A stretch of 64,000 bases of DNA, from contig CM067066.1 of NCBI GenBank assembly GCA_033980235.1, forward strand, positions 35,255,180 to 35,319,179, written 5' to 3'. Origin of the DNA: Diadema setosum (taxonomy: Eukaryota; Echinodermata; Echinoidea; Diadematoida; Diadematidae). Within the stretch, counting starts at the first letter, position 1. Every line of letters starts with the position of its first letter. Shown here one piece after another: positions 11,777-25,600 of the stretch. The notes below the pieces were generated by a model. That model was not told where the DNA came from. It worked only from the letters and a program-made list of their open reading frames with translations, and did not search any database. Made by a program: the position numbers and the translations under genes.

Positions 11777-12034
11777 TGATTTTCCTTTTTCAATATGTGG
11801 GAGTTTTCAAATTTGTCTGATATGATTTCTTGTCATGAATCAGTCCCATCTACTGTAATCCATGTGTTGCTTAACCCTCTGGAGACCGCCACAAACTAAA
11901 ATCCTATTGACTTTCTACAAGGCTCAACGCAAACTTGTTTTTCTTGGTGGCCTGTTTGGGCACCAAAATTTTCAAATTTCAATTTTTGGTGGTCTGGTAG
12001 TGAAATTTGGTGGCCCCCCCCAAAAAAAAAAATA

Positions 12035-12084
<50 letters not shown>
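12035..12084. repeat. (AC)n microsatellite
   Basis: About 25 uninterrupted AC units, preceded by C and A runs. Confidence 0.95.
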
Positions 12085-12090
<6 letters not shown>

Positions 12091-12289
12091 TTTGAAATAA
12101 AATGTTCTAATAAAACATTTGAAATAAAATATTTTGATAAAATACTAGACCAATTATAGATCATGATAATCATGTGAAAATTGGCAGGTATAGTATAGGG
12201 CTTCAAGTAAAAGGTACTGTGACAAGAGAGTGAGAAAAGTATTTAAGAATTAAACAATTTTATAAAACAATTATCAACCATGACAATCA

Positions 12290-12640
12290 TGTGTAAAGGA
12301 CAAGTTCACCTTCACAGACATGTGGGTTGAGTGAATGCAGCAATGTTAGGAGAACACATCAGTGAGAGTTTGAGGAAAATCATTGTACACATGTGACGTC
12401 ACAAGCTATAGTAGTCTTTTCATCCCACCATGACTGAGCAGAAACTTCAAAATTTCATATCTTTTAAACGTATTCTCCGATTTTTGCTTCTTTTGACCAT
12501 AACTTCAAAAATGTACCTTTTATGTAGTGACCAATATATAATTTAAAAGGTATTATTTTGTACTTTATGACAGCGACCGTACTTCAAAATCTTCAAAAAT
12601 GGACTAATCGGTTTTTTGCGAACAAACTCTTCATGTATAT
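12290..12640. mobile_element. Truncated or composite dispersed repeat
   Basis: Begins AAAGGACAAGTTCACC and contains words (AGTGAATGCAGCAATGTTAG, GAACACATCAGTGAGAGTTTG) closely matching the ends of the palindrome at 60236-60801. The inner part (12476-12640; GACCATAACTTCAAAAATGT, CGGTTTTTTGCGAAC) matches 28660-28896 in reverse orientation. No matching right end of the first family is seen. Confidence 0.5.
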
Positions 12641-12950
12641 AATGTACATACAAAGTTCTTAAATACTGTACTAGTAATGGTGGCCTGACATCTATTTCTG
12701 GTGGCCCTGGGCCACTTTTAATGTCGAACTTTAATATATATTAACACGTTGCTGATGGGACTGATTGTCTACTGAGACTGAGTAGTTGACACTTTACAGC
12801 ATTTGATGTCAACCACGTACTTTAAGTATGGGATAGTAAGCATAAATTAGGCTAGCCTTGAAGTTGTGGAATTTTTTTATATACACGCATTCATAGAGAT
12901 ATTTACATGGATATATATCTATATAATGTGTCTATGAATATATAAATATA

Positions 12951-12952
<2 letters not shown>

Positions 12953-13023
<71 letters not shown>
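12953..13023. repeat. (TA)n microsatellite
   Basis: About 70 bp of alternating TA, flanked by imperfect AT-rich repeats. Cruciform-prone and likely variable in length. Confidence 0.95.
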
Positions 13024-13027
<4 letters not shown>

Positions 13028-13080
13028 ACACAAACATATATACACATAGATATACATTAAGCCCTATATATGTATGTGTT

Positions 13081-13082
<2 letters not shown>

Positions 13083-13112
<30 letters not shown>

Positions 13113-13113
13113 C
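13083..13113. repeat. (TG)n microsatellite
   Basis: Short TG tract with two CG interruptions. Confidence 0.9.
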
Positions 13114-13498
13114 GTATTATCCATTGCCACGCATAACCCAAATTTACATGTTTGTAGTTGGCCCTACTATGAGACTACATAACTATACAGTACTATTAAA
13201 TAAAACGTAAAAGAATAAACGCAAAAAAAGAATGACACAGACGTTTTTTACTTTTCTCGCGATGATGACGCGAGAAAAGTCACTTATTTGATTTGACAAT
13301 ATGTCAAACAAAACGAAATTGAAGTGATAATTAGCATTCTCGATCCAGGCTTCTGTAAGGCCGTAAATATGTTCTATATTTATGAAATGGTTTGAAAGAA
13401 AAAAATAGAGGTGTGGAATAGGCGATAATTTGGTAGTCTTTCTATATGCCGTTACGATAAATTGGATAGCATCATTTTTATTTGTATTTGTGTATGTT

Positions 13499-13502
<4 letters not shown>

Positions 13503-13530
<28 letters not shown>

Positions 13531-13531
13531 T
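13503..13531. repeat. (TG)n microsatellite
   Basis: About 14 TG units. Confidence 0.9.
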
Positions 13532-13731
13532 CTGTAGTGTGTGGTCATTATTATCTGCTATCTATGTTAATTGAGAGAAGTGGAAAATGCAGTAAAAATA
13601 AAAACGAGAAATTTAACATACCAGGCAGCCAAGAGTTTGAAAGTCAAACGATAATGCACACCCGAGTCACACCTAGACCACGTACCTCATCATGCCTCTC
13701 TACACCCGCCTTTTGAAACTCGACTTTTGCT

Positions 13732-13835
13732 TACACACACACACACACATACACACACATAATCACCCCCCCCACACACACACACGTACACACACATGAT
13801 ACACACACACACACAAACGCACACAAACACAAACA
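13732..13835. repeat. Interrupted (AC)n microsatellite
   Basis: Several AC blocks broken by AT, GT and a short C run. Confidence 0.9.
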
Positions 13836-14867
13836 GAATGATAAAAAAGAAAAATAATCATAATCGTGATCCGTATCGCGATGGAAAAATTGATCCTGCA
13901 TGACATTTTGTCTTATTTTTTTTTTCTTTTTGATCCTCATCTACATCAAGGACGTACCAGGCTAGCCTAATAATTCCTACCTCCATGAAAGGAATTAACA
14001 CATTTGTTGTCGTGTGTACATGTGTGCGTGTGTTTTTTTAAACCCCGTTTTCTTTCCCTTCTTTAGTCCACCAAGAAATTCAACGTAAGACCATTTCGTG
14101 TTTGCCAGTACCTGAGGTCCTTGTCAGTCAATTCTAAGAAGGCGAGGCTATAAATACATCAATCTTTCAGCATTTAGTCGATGCATATTTGGTGAATTTC
14201 TACGTGAATTTCTGAATGTTTGCGGTTCCACCCCAACGGATTAGAGCTGCGTGACATCGATGTACAAAATTATGTCACTTGCCGATATAGGATTGACGCA
14301 GTTCTGGAGATAATATCCCATGTTTACTCGAGCAAACGATCAATACGCTTTCAAAAGGTCAGGTGTTTGCCTGTGTGAATTGGCTGGAAAGCGGCTCTCC
14401 GTGTATGATCGAAGGGCCTTTATTAGCTTGCTGAATGAAACTTAAAATCAATACTACTCTGGCAGTTAGATAAAAATACACACTTTTGTCATTTCAGCGT
14501 TTGCAAAGTTAAAGGTGTTGGATTAACGAGCTTGGACTGAAAACGGCCAAAACATCGGCTCTTGAACTGAATACACAGGTGTACGTTCTGATAGCGCCCT
14601 GCATGTCATTCACGGCAACACAATAAGGCTCCGAACAGTATAGCTATTTACTTATTGCCACAACGACCCTGAGGCAACATCTGATCGTACCATCCATTTG
14701 ATTTTCATTACTAATGCTGCCAGCAACTATCATTTAACTGCTAAATAAAATATATTGCAACGGGAAGGAGGAGCCAGCGCGACGTAGCTTGATTCTTTGC
14801 TTTCTTTGCCTTTATTTGCCGAGCTTTCAACCGCCGCTTGCAGCAAAAGTTATATGTAAAACAGAAG

Positions 14868-14868
<1 letters not shown>

Positions 14869-14928
<60 letters not shown>
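14869..14928. repeat. Compound (CA)n(TA)n microsatellite
   Basis: About 20 CA units run directly into about 10 TA units. Confidence 0.95.
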
Positions 14929-14951
14929 ATGAGAAGTCGGAAGTTGCACTT

Positions 14952-14952
<1 letters not shown>

Positions 14953-15028
<76 letters not shown>
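14953..15028. repeat. (AT)n microsatellite
   Basis: About 38 uninterrupted AT units, only 25 bp after the compound tract before it. Confidence 0.95.
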
Positions 15029-15031
<3 letters not shown>

Positions 15032-16099
15032 CACAATCTTATATCAAAAAGCTTGTGATATTTTGCTGCTTTTTCGTCCTGTCTAGACCTCGTATAGATT
15101 AATTCTTAGTAGTCTTATGAATAGCTTTGTACATTCACCCGATTGCCTTGTTCCTTGTCGTTCTCGTTCGTTGTCGTTGCTGTTTTTAATGAAACATCTG
15201 TGCTTGTTAATGAAAATAAATACAGCTTTGATATTTGTCTTTGCGTAATATTAAAAAACAAAACAAAACAAAACAACAATCCTTCAAACTTGAACAAGTT
15301 CTCTGTCAGTGTCTTGACGGTATAGACCAATAACACCGCTGTTTGCGAATGATGCAAAATAACCGACTCTAATTCATTCTTTCAGTATTGAGTTCAACCT
15401 GACTTGACATTAATCATGCAGGTACAAATAAAGAATCAGATCAATTTTCACCTTCAGAGACGGAGTTCTGCCCATGTTGTAAACCATAGTCTTCTCTGTT
15501 TGGATCGGACAACTGTACTACGCTCAAAATCGATAAAACCATCGATCTATCACTATATACTTCTTTGGTTTCCACTAGCCTTTTTCCCCTCATCTGCCTC
15601 TTGAAACTTTTTTTTCCCAGCGCGAATAGTACGTTCATCAATCAATAGTCGAATAATAATTCGGCGGGGCTAGTCTCTGCGTTTAATAAGATTGTGTCAA
15701 AGGTCCTGAAGGCCATACCTCTGTTGAATTCATTGACCTCTATTGTCACTGGCCAGCTTACAATGCCAACGGTAACAATAGATAACAGGTACCGAATTAA
15801 CTTTTGTTATGGTAAATCCAATGGTTGCCAAACGAAGTAAAGAGCTATCTCTGCAATGATTACATCAATGAACATATTTTTCTAATTTTGTTGTTAGGTG
15901 GAATTGTAAGATGATAAATATTTTGAGAATAAGAACGTAATAAATGGTAGGTAGAATGAAAGGTAAAACAGCAATCTTCTTAAACAGGTCTATGTTTCAA
16001 AAACAGAACGGAAGGACGACTAGTCGCACCATTCTCCAGTCCCCCCCCCCCCCCTACACCCCTCCACGAAAAGCGTTCAGTTACTGTAGTGACGGGGCG

Positions 16100-16527
16100 A
16101 CAGGTGTCGCTAATACGTGGTTGTAGTTTCACGCACAGCCTGCACGACGTGAAGTGACTCGCCTGGCCGAGAGTTTCGGCCACAGATAGATGTCAAGTGG
16201 CGATCCGTCAGTCGTAGACGGCCTGGCCTGGTTCTTCGATAAACAGCTTCTGCAACTCATGCGTCCTGTATATCGATATATTCCTCTGTGCAGTTGTGTG
16301 GAGTGATTATCAACTTTGGATATAAGCTTATTATAAGGCTCTGCTGACATCGCAGCGACGACTTCTAGGAATCAAGTTACTTCTCGTTTGATCAAACGCA
16401 CAAAATGAGATGCCAAAAGTTGTGGAGCCCTTGTGGTTTTCAGTGTAACGTTAGTGCGAGTGGGTACCCGTGGTGACCGCCAGCCAGTGTCAGTGATTGT
16501 GAGTATTGTTCTATAAGTATAGGAAGA
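16100..16527 (+). promoter_or_regulatory. Presumed promoter and 5' UTR of the 726-residue gene
   Basis: This stretch has more CpG than its surroundings. An in-frame TGA at 16474-16476 lies before the ATG at 16528 with no ATG between them, which supports that start. CTATAAGTATAGG at 16511-16523 is TATA-like but too close to the ATG to be the main TATA box. No transcription start can be fixed from sequence. Confidence 0.3.
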
Positions 16528-16634
16528 ATGAAGTCACAGCTTGACGTTTCCAACACTGCAGTGCTGACGGCAGTCTACAGTCAGTGTTGGCCCGCTCCTG
16601 ACCCGAATAATACTCCAAGAAAGGGATTTATTGG
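16528..16634 (+). CDS. Uncharacterised gene, exon 1
   Basis: ATG in moderate context (A at -3), 35 codons plus two bases, then donor GTGAGT. Encodes MKSQLDVSNTAVLTAVYSQC and more. The donor phase fits exon 2 exactly. Confidence 0.75.
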
Positions 16635-19600
16635 GTGAGTTATACCACTTTCCTGACAAACTTTAATTTGTAAACATACATGTATACCAACAATCAAACA
16701 AGGGGACCATGCATGCAGCTCCAACAGCCGTATAACTTCCGATGACTTCCGATAACTGATGATGATGATGATGATGATGAACATTGGAAGAAGTGTATCA
16801 GTGCACACAATCAACTCACATTCTCTAACTTTATCACTAGAACCTTGCTGTGAAAATGTGTGATCTTCTGAAAATGATAATGATAAAAAAAGTACTGCCT
16901 ACTGCCCTGGTCTTGGCTTAATCTCTGTAAGATCTTTTGAGTGGGGCACACAACTTGTAGATTCAAATCTACTTGTAGATACCGTACTGCATGTAAATTA
17001 GCTTTCCAAGTGTTGTGGAATTCACAAAATGTAGGTACCTCGGACATTTGTTATAAAGAATTATAAAAAGGACATATTATAAACCTCCCAAGGTTAAAGG
17101 GACTGTAAAGTACTGGTTGAGGTGGGGATTCATGTTTTGAACATTCCTAAGTGAGATAATGAAAAGCCTCCAATGAAATATGAAAGAGCATGTAATTTTA
17201 TGAAGGATTCAACGTTTATTTGATGAAAATTGGTTTTCAAATGGCTGAGATATCAAAAAAAGTGCTAATAATAAAAGGCGACATGCCCCAACTTTATTAG
17301 GATATCTTTGTTTCACCTTGTTTTTGGATATCTCAGCCATTTCAAAACCGATTTTCATCGAATAAACTTTTGATACCCCTTAGAACTGCAAGCTCTTCGA
17401 CATCTCATAGAGTAGTTTCTGAATATCTTGCAAAACGTTAAAAGCTAAATCTTCACCTCGACCAGAACTGTACACACCCTTTAAAGAGGAATTCTGAACC
17501 AGTTAAAGTTAGTCTGAAGAGAAAGAGTACAATTTTGCAAGTACTATGAAGACAATTTTAAGTTTCAATGTACGTATGCCAGGAAACATTAAATATATTT
17601 ATACTTATAGCAGAAGAATATTCAATTTCGGTCATTTTTTTTTTTTTACATGATCAATGGAGAATTGTAAAATGATGACATCAGCTCACTCATCTGCATG
17701 TTTATGGTATATCAACTATTTGAGAACAAATATATCAAATCTTTAAAATTTCATATCTTCCTTTAAAATCTTATTTTAATCAAATTTTTCCTGTTGTGCT
17801 TGTAAATTTGTACTTTTTTTATGAAAAAGAATAGCTTTTAATTTGTCCAGAATTTCCCTTTAAAAGGCTTGTCCTTGGTTATAAATATGTTTCTAGATAT
17901 ATGAATGATTATGTGCTCGTGGAACAGTGAATAGTTTGATCAGTACAATTACTTTAAGGCTTATGTGGTATTTTTGATCCATGGTAACATGTACATTGTA
18001 CATAGACCCCCTCCCCCCACCCCGGCTAAAAGATTAGGTTTAGGGTTAGAGTCTGGGTTTGGATTAGGATTAGGCTCAGGATTAGGATTAGGGGAAGGGG
18101 AAGGGTCCGGGGCAATTGCCCTAGACCCTATACAATGTACATTTCACGTACATATAAGTAGAATTGTTATGTGATCAGTAGGAATACTGAAGCCTACTTT
18201 TCCGTAGCTGTCCTGTTTATGTTAAGAAAAGACCATTGATAATAATACAAATGGGAATACTTACTGATTTTAAATGGAGAATATACTGGGTGAGAAATCA
18301 CTGGATAACAAGTTCTTTATATTGTCATAAAATGAAACAAATGATACAGGAGGGTTATATGCCACATCCTGAAGAAAAAAAAACACACACAAAACATAGA
18401 ACCCTAATGTGAGCAACATGATTAAGACATATCTAAAACTTGGCGTATAGAAAATAAAAAAGCAACAAAAAGGTAATATATTAGGTGAAAGGGGAGGATT
18501 GAGTGAAGGTAGACAGAGGGATAGCATTCTGAAATTTTGTGATACAATGTACTTTGTCAAATTTCCATATCTTTCATTGACTGAAAAAAGTTAGATTTAA
18601 ATCCATTATAAAGGATGGAATGACCCAACAAAGCCCGACTCCAAGATTATCAAAAGACAACAAAGACAAAATCCGCCAGATTGTGCTTTGCTTCACATTT
18701 CTAGAGTAAATACTGTCTGCAAACTATCAAGAGATTATATATTATACAGATTAGTGTTCAAAAGTTGACATGAAGGACCAAAACATAATCATACATATAT
18801 GTAGATTGTATTTGTCATTAGGAAACATACATTATGTGCACTAGTCTTGTAACTTTAAAAATAAAATTTCTTATGTTACATAAGAACTAGCACATGGGAT
18901 GGGGATTGTTATAATTGAGTATAAGCCACTTAGTTACTTGAATCATGTCTGCATTACTTATGGTATCTCTGTTAAAGGTAGGGGATACCTTTTACAGACC
19001 TCCCAAAATGCAGCAAAACATTAAATATGAACCTCAGGGGACTTGCTTAGGCCACTGCTTAGAAATTTGGAAGTCAAGAGTTATCTAAAATTTGAATAAT
19101 GCACAAAACTCAACTACTCAGTAGTTCTGTGTGTCAGCCACACTTAAGCCTTTTTGTTGCATTCTCCTGTATTTGTGATCTATAAACACAAATCTAAAAG
19201 TACAAGAGCTGATGTGATAACATATAGAGTGTGTGGCAAGAATGTATATAGAAATGTTTGTAAGTGTTGATGAACTTTCTTCACAAAATATACATGATGG
19301 ACACACATGCAGTACTACAAGGGTCTGCAAAGGTAGCCTAGTAATGTACTGGAATTTACGGTGAGCCCCGAAAACAATTCAATTCAAAATCTAACGGTCA
19401 AAAAAATGTACTAAATGTTACCTTCCACTTTCAATACTTTATGGGAGTTTCTAAAATGATACTCTCTTCAACATACCACTGTATTTATACAACTCTTCAT
19501 TTAAGGCGTGCAAATGGGATTCCCTACCTTTAAAGAGGAAATCCAGTCCAAATACAAGTTAGTTTGATAAAAAAGAGTAAAATCTTACGAGTTCAATGGT

Positions 19601-22600
19601 AAAAATTTGACTGAAATCGGATGAAAATTAAGGAAGTTATGACATTTTGAAGTTTTGCTAATTTCTGCAAAACAGTGAACTTTTACAGTGAATGTGAATA
19701 TGCAAATGAGTGAGCTAACCATGTCATAACCTCACAATTTTCCATTTAAAAAAATGACGAAAATTCAGTGTTTCTGTCACTGCAGTCTGAAACATGATGT
19801 TATTCCTGGTTGAATAACTTCAGAATAGTGATTAGCTAGATACAATACGAGGATTTGAGCCTCGGGCATAATTGCGTCGAGTGAAAAACTGGAAATTTCA
19901 CAATTTTATGTACAAACTATATTGCAAGTTGTAAGGGGATGACATGCTCACTTTGCCATTTGCATATTTATATTGACCATTCAAGAACTGTTTCCAGAAA
20001 AAATAGCAAAACTTCAAAATGTCATAACATGCTTATTTTTCACCAGATTTTGATCAAAATTATGCTGTTGAACTCGTAATGTTTTACTCTTTCTTATCAG
20101 ACTAACTTATATTTGGACTGGATTTTCCCTTTAAATTGTGGTTCAGTCAAAGGGGGATTTAGAACATATATAAAATATCATAAGGGCTTGATCGAAGGCT
20201 AGTGCACTGTATATTACCTAGTACCATATCTGAAACAAAATAAACCAATTTCTTTTTTCTTCTTTCTTTGTAGGTCTCATCAAATGAAGTCCACTTCACC
20301 CCGGTCCACCCATCAAGCATACTCCACCAACAGACCACCATCCGCTGTCAGGAGCAACAAGCAGGTGTCCCACCCCATGCATCGACCCCAGGGTGGGGTT
20401 GGAAGGGGAGTCAATAACCTGCGGGCCACCCAGGGATTGTGTGTGAATGGAATGAGAGCCAGTGAGCGATGGGGATTCCAAAAGGACCGATCAGAAGAGG
20501 GCTTTGTCCGCAGCAATGACCTTCCACTCCACCTCGGCTTGGATAAGGTACGGTACAGTTATTATCATCACCAGTAATATTATTGTTAATGCTTTGCATT
20601 CCACCCAATGTTAACGGGATATTCCAGACAATTTTCAAAACTTCACATCATAAATACGTAAATACATAAATCGATAATTCCATGTTTTTATAGATTTGTT
20701 GAATTTATTGTGGTCTGTGAGCAGAGAAACCAATACTTTGAAAAACCTAAACAAATCACACTGAACAATGATGATGACATCTTATAGGAGCCTCACATAT
20801 TTCAGAAAGGTACAACCTAGCAGTGTAATTCCATTACAATATCGCTTGCTTAAAGGTCCAGTTTACCTGTGGGAGCAGTGATTTCAAAAATGTTCAAGAT
20901 GTCACATTTGATGCATATGTGTAGGTCTGTTGTATCATAAAACATCCTACCATATGAAATATTTGCAATAAAACCTAAAATATAAGGAGATATCAGGGTT
21001 TTTCTCAATAAACCGTAACTGTATACGGTTTAGTCTGGAAACATTCTTATTATAACTATTGTTCACATTTTGTGTATTTAACAACACTTAACATCGATTA
21101 TACGAACTCAAATTTTGACAGTGGTTGTTTCTATCCCTAACTCACATTTTAGAACTACATACTTGTATTTTAAAGCACTAATGCTGGGTTTTTGTTTCAT
21201 CTGCAAATGGTAAATTATGCCTTTAACAAGTTCACCTGTGTGTACATTGTAATATATATGCATGTACCGGTATGCCTTCTCCTTTTGTTCTGCTTCCTTG
21301 AGCCCCCAACTCATACATTCTTATGGTGAGGCTGCCATGTCATCATCCTTGTTCATTGCAATTTGCTCTAAATTTTGAAAGCATTCTTATTCCTCGTCCT
21401 AATCACTATAGATTATGTACCCATTATAACTAATCTATAGTTGTTCAAATGTGAGAGTCTGAAAATCATCATGAGATCTCATATCCCATATACTGTAAAA
21501 GTGGATAATTTCGTGTAAGTGATTTTTTTTTTTTTTTTTTTTTTTTGCTCTTGTCCAGGTAAGATGAGTTTTGTGCATTTTAAATTCCACAGAATCAAGG
21601 CATGCTCTACTGGAACATGTATAGCAAGCAAAAATATATGTGTGCTTTTATTTTCGGGCTGGTTTCTGGTTTCATGAAAATTTCAACAAAAATTTCCACT
21701 TTTACAGTACTGCCGCAAGTTCCTTGCTTTAAAATGTCACATGATAAAAGAAATCAGAACTGTGTGTGGGTTGACCTTGATTTTACTACCTACTATAACA
21801 TGTGTAACTTCATGCAGTGACCCGATTATGTGTATTTATGTGATATGTGTGTCTATGACAAATATTTTAAAGACATACACTGTAATTTCAAGAACAGCAA
21901 ATTGACAGATACGTGTGTGTCACAAGAAAAACACACAAACAAAGCAGAACTCTGAAATGTTTTTATTGAGTGTTATGCTCTATGTATTTCACTGTACATA
22001 GTTTTTTTGTGTTAACTCTGTGATCAAAATATTAAACAGCAATCTTTGAACAATGTATCTCATGGATGGAAGTTATTATCAAATGTATTTGTATATTAAA
22101 AGAAAGAAATTAAGATCCAAAACTTCATGTGAAATTAATGTTCCAGGGCACACTCCACTGGAGAAGTTGGTCTCATTTCAAGCAGGATTTGAATACTCAG
22201 CTTGAAGAAGGTATGTTAGCTAATGTCATACGGGTTCTTGTTGATTGATAAATGTAATTTAAAGGGGATGGCTAGTAACTGATCAGTGGGAATCAAAGGG
22301 AATGCTGGGGGGATGATTGTTCCAATCCTTGTGGGATTCATTTAAGAGTACATTATGTATCTATTGTTGTGTGAAAATTATTTGCTTCAGAATGGTCTCA
22401 TATTCAGGTAATGTGCAGTTTAATGTTTCCAGGTTAGCATGCCTGTACAGTGACAGGGCATTAAACTGCACATTACTTGAATGTGAGACCGTTCTGAAGC
22501 AAATAATTTTCACACAATAATAGATATATAATGTACTCTTAGATGAATCCCACAAGTAAGAATTGGAACAATCATGCCCCAGCATTCCCACTGATTCCCA

Positions 22601-25600
22601 CTGATCAGTTACTAGCCATCCCCTTTAAAACTGAAAGAAAAAAAAAAACATAAAGTAGTGAAAGCCAAAATTTAGAACACCTCCCCCTCCTTCAAAAACC
22701 TAACATAGCAGTGAAAGCAAATTTTCAGGACTTACCCAAAAGACAAAAACAAAAAACCAAATGTACTTTACATAGCATGGAAAGTACATATTCCAAATGA
22801 ACCCCCCCCCCCAAAAAAAAAAAAAAGAAGAAAGAACAAATATATTTATTTATAAGCAGTGAAAGTGAAGTAACAATGTACTGTAACAAATTTGAAGAAC
22901 ACAACAGACTAATGCAGGTACACTGTACTACAAAAGAGAAAAAAAAAATTGAAGTAAATCTGCATAAATATTTATTTACTTGTACCATTGTATGTCCATT
23001 TTGAAGGAGAGGAGTGTGATGATGATGATGAATGTAAGCATTTATATAATGCCACTTATCTCAAAAAACATGGGAAAGACATTCATTTGAATTGCATTGG
23101 TAGATATCTGATATACATGGATGTATCTTGACTTCGAAAAAAATGCAGAGGAGTACTGTACGAGCTGAAATTTTTGTGTACAGATATTTTCGCGTATTGC
23201 TACTTGGAGGACATTTTCGCGTGTTGTTAATTTCGCGGTTGCGAGGGTCTAACTGAACTTGTTATAGTTATTTGCGCGTTGTTATTTTTTCGGTTCAAAG
23301 GCGATTCGCGAAATTCGTGAAAATAAAACCACCGCGAAAATTTCAGCTCGTACAGTATAATGGGGACACTTATAGTCTTATTTCTGAGATGTCATTATAC
23401 TGCATCATATATGTTATCTGACATACTGGCAAATTCTGCACAGTTTATTTTAGTGTAAATAGTAAGCATAATATATCATAGGATATATTGGAAATTGATT
23501 TGATTTGCATACTTTATTGAAATATTTTGTGTAATAACTCCGAGTTTGATTGTAGCTGCATTGTTTTAATGCATCACTATTATCCTGTTCGTTCATTTGG
23601 ACTGATATTATGTGATTGTCATCGTTCATCATTTATAATTGCTTTTTAAAATCACAATTTCCATAGAGAGGCATCCAATAAAGTATTCTCTTTTTATTCT
23701 ATTCACAGAAGATTTATCCCTCTACAAAATTACACAGGTAAGTTTAAACTTTTTAAGCATATTTTGAATTACTGTACTCCCGTCTTCACAGTAGATATAA
23801 TTTGTACATTTGTTATTGTTCTCTCAATTGTACATCTAAATATGTTTAGTGGATATCTTGTTTAGATAGATGATTTAGGATGTGTGACATACCGTAGCCT
23901 GTAATCTCTCGCTACAAAATGTGTTCTACATGTACCAAGAGTGTACTCTTGGTAGCAGGGGCGGATCCAGGAATTCCGTAAAGAAGGGGTGCCCTTACAA
24001 AATTAAAGGGGGCGCATGCACCCCTCCCCCATTTTTTCTTTTTATTTCTTTTGTTTTAAAAAAAATAATAAAGGGAGCAGGGTGCACGCTTGGTGCGCTC
24101 CCCCCTGGATCCGCCACTGGATAGTGTCATGTCATGCTTACTTGCCCGCAAGATGATATTGAATCTTATGATTGCAGGTGTACCAGTCCAAAATGTTCAT
24201 CAAAAAGGAAGGCATTTGTTATTTTCTTAAACCCTAACCACTAACCAGAGCCTTTCGTATTTTGTAATATTGTCCTTGAAAACAAGCCAAATAAGATTTT
24301 TGTTTGTTTTTTTTCCTTCTTAAATCTGGAATTATATTTTTTTGTTCTGGAGTTATATAAGATAAAATGTTTTCAACGTTTAGAGACACCTGTCGCTGGT
24401 AGATGAAATATCACTATTTTTATATGTCATATATTTTCAATTGAAGATAAATCATGAAAGCAATTGTGTGAATAATATAATCACAGTAAAAATGATTTAC
24501 GACTGAGGCATGCCTACTGTACAACCTCTGTCATTCATCGCCATATCTTCTGGAACAGAGCATGAGCGAGCAGTATCGATTGTTGATATCTTGTTGCTAG
24601 GATACCTTTCGGAAGCTGACCCAGCAGGTCACAGAAGCAAGCCTCCACCTGAATGGGAGATATGGTTCTACCGGGTTTCAGGTAACTTCCCTTCTCCTCT
24701 TATTCAATGTAAATAGAGCAGAACAGAACAGGAAACTAGTCTTAGCTGCAGACCCCTATAAGGTTTTCCCGTAACTCATTTTCATTGTCAGTGCTACTTC
24801 ATATCTCCTGTGCTATACATTTGACAATTGTAAATTCGGCCGTGTCATCAGCCATTGTTATGCTAAGAAACCATTTCCACTACTTCTTGTACATATTAAC
24901 ATTGATTCTCCAACTCCAAAGCATAATTTAACCTTCAGCATTCATTATCTTTGCCAAAATAATAGTAAACCATGAGAATCATATGAAAATTGACAGGCAT
25001 GGCAATGAATTTCAAATACCGTGTACTATGACTTAGAAGTAAGAAAGAAAATCATTAGAAAATCAAATGATTTGACAAAAGATGATTATTACATTGTATG
25101 TGAAAATTGGCACTTTAAAATACATGGTATTTTAAAGTGCCTTAAAATACTATGTACTCTGAAAAAGTCCACTAAATTTAACATCTTCAATATGAAATTA
25201 ATGGCATAAATATTACTTTTCCATGGCACAACATATTCATGAAATGACTGTATTTAACAAAGGGGTATATCTAGTTCTATTTTTGGCGCAGAAACGTTTA
25301 ATGAGAAAAAGTAGATAAATTTATGACTTTTGCATGAAGTTGTTTTAATTGCAACTGCTTGCAACTGCAACTGTCAATTTAGGGCACTCGTCAATCAGTT
25401 ACAAGAAAAAATAGTATGCCTGAATTTGTTGGTTGTGAAGATTAGTGGCAATCTGGCAACCCTGGTCGCAGCAGCTAGCTGAAATGCATGCAGTTATCAA
25501 ACCACTGATAAGCGAGTTATTCTCTCCTTTTCTGGGTGAGAAAAACATAAAAAGAAATGTACATAAAATGTTACTTTGTTTGTTTGTTTTTGTTTGTGTA

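Larger units (their letters stand above)
5432..11790 (+). other. GLG1 3' flank, possibly a very long 3' UTR
   Basis: No ORF here looks like a real gene. The stretch is T/A-rich with short homopolymer runs and, unlike the rest of the window, I recognise no palindromic MITE in it. The first canonical AATAAA is at 11771-11776, followed by a T-rich tract. Non-canonical ATTAAA occurs at about 8025 and 10759. That pattern fits a 3' UTR of up to about 6.3 kb, but only transcript data could show it. Confidence 0.3.
11800..16527. other. Intergenic DNA between GLG1 and the 726-residue gene
   Basis: No coding gene is recognised. It is dominated by AC/TG and AT microsatellites (listed separately) and a truncated repeat at 12290-12640. 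The part from about 16100 is richer in CpG and probably includes the promoter and 5' UTR of the downstream gene. Confidence 0.5.
16635..20273. other. Intron 1 of the uncharacterised gene, MITE-rich
   Basis: It holds four listed elements (17094-17484, 17481-17866, 17989-18142, 19529-20135), a GAT/ATG triplet repeat at about 16757-16780, and otherwise AT-rich DNA with no exon visible. Confidence 0.6.

Noticed and set aside
12903..13130. Frames of Tyr-Ile or Thr-His repeats over microsatellites (also 14741-15086)
   Set aside because: Direct translation of TA and CA dinucleotide repeats.
22317..22591. Two opposite-strand frames with nearly the same peptide
   Set aside because: They are the two arms of one palindromic MITE; no coding signal.
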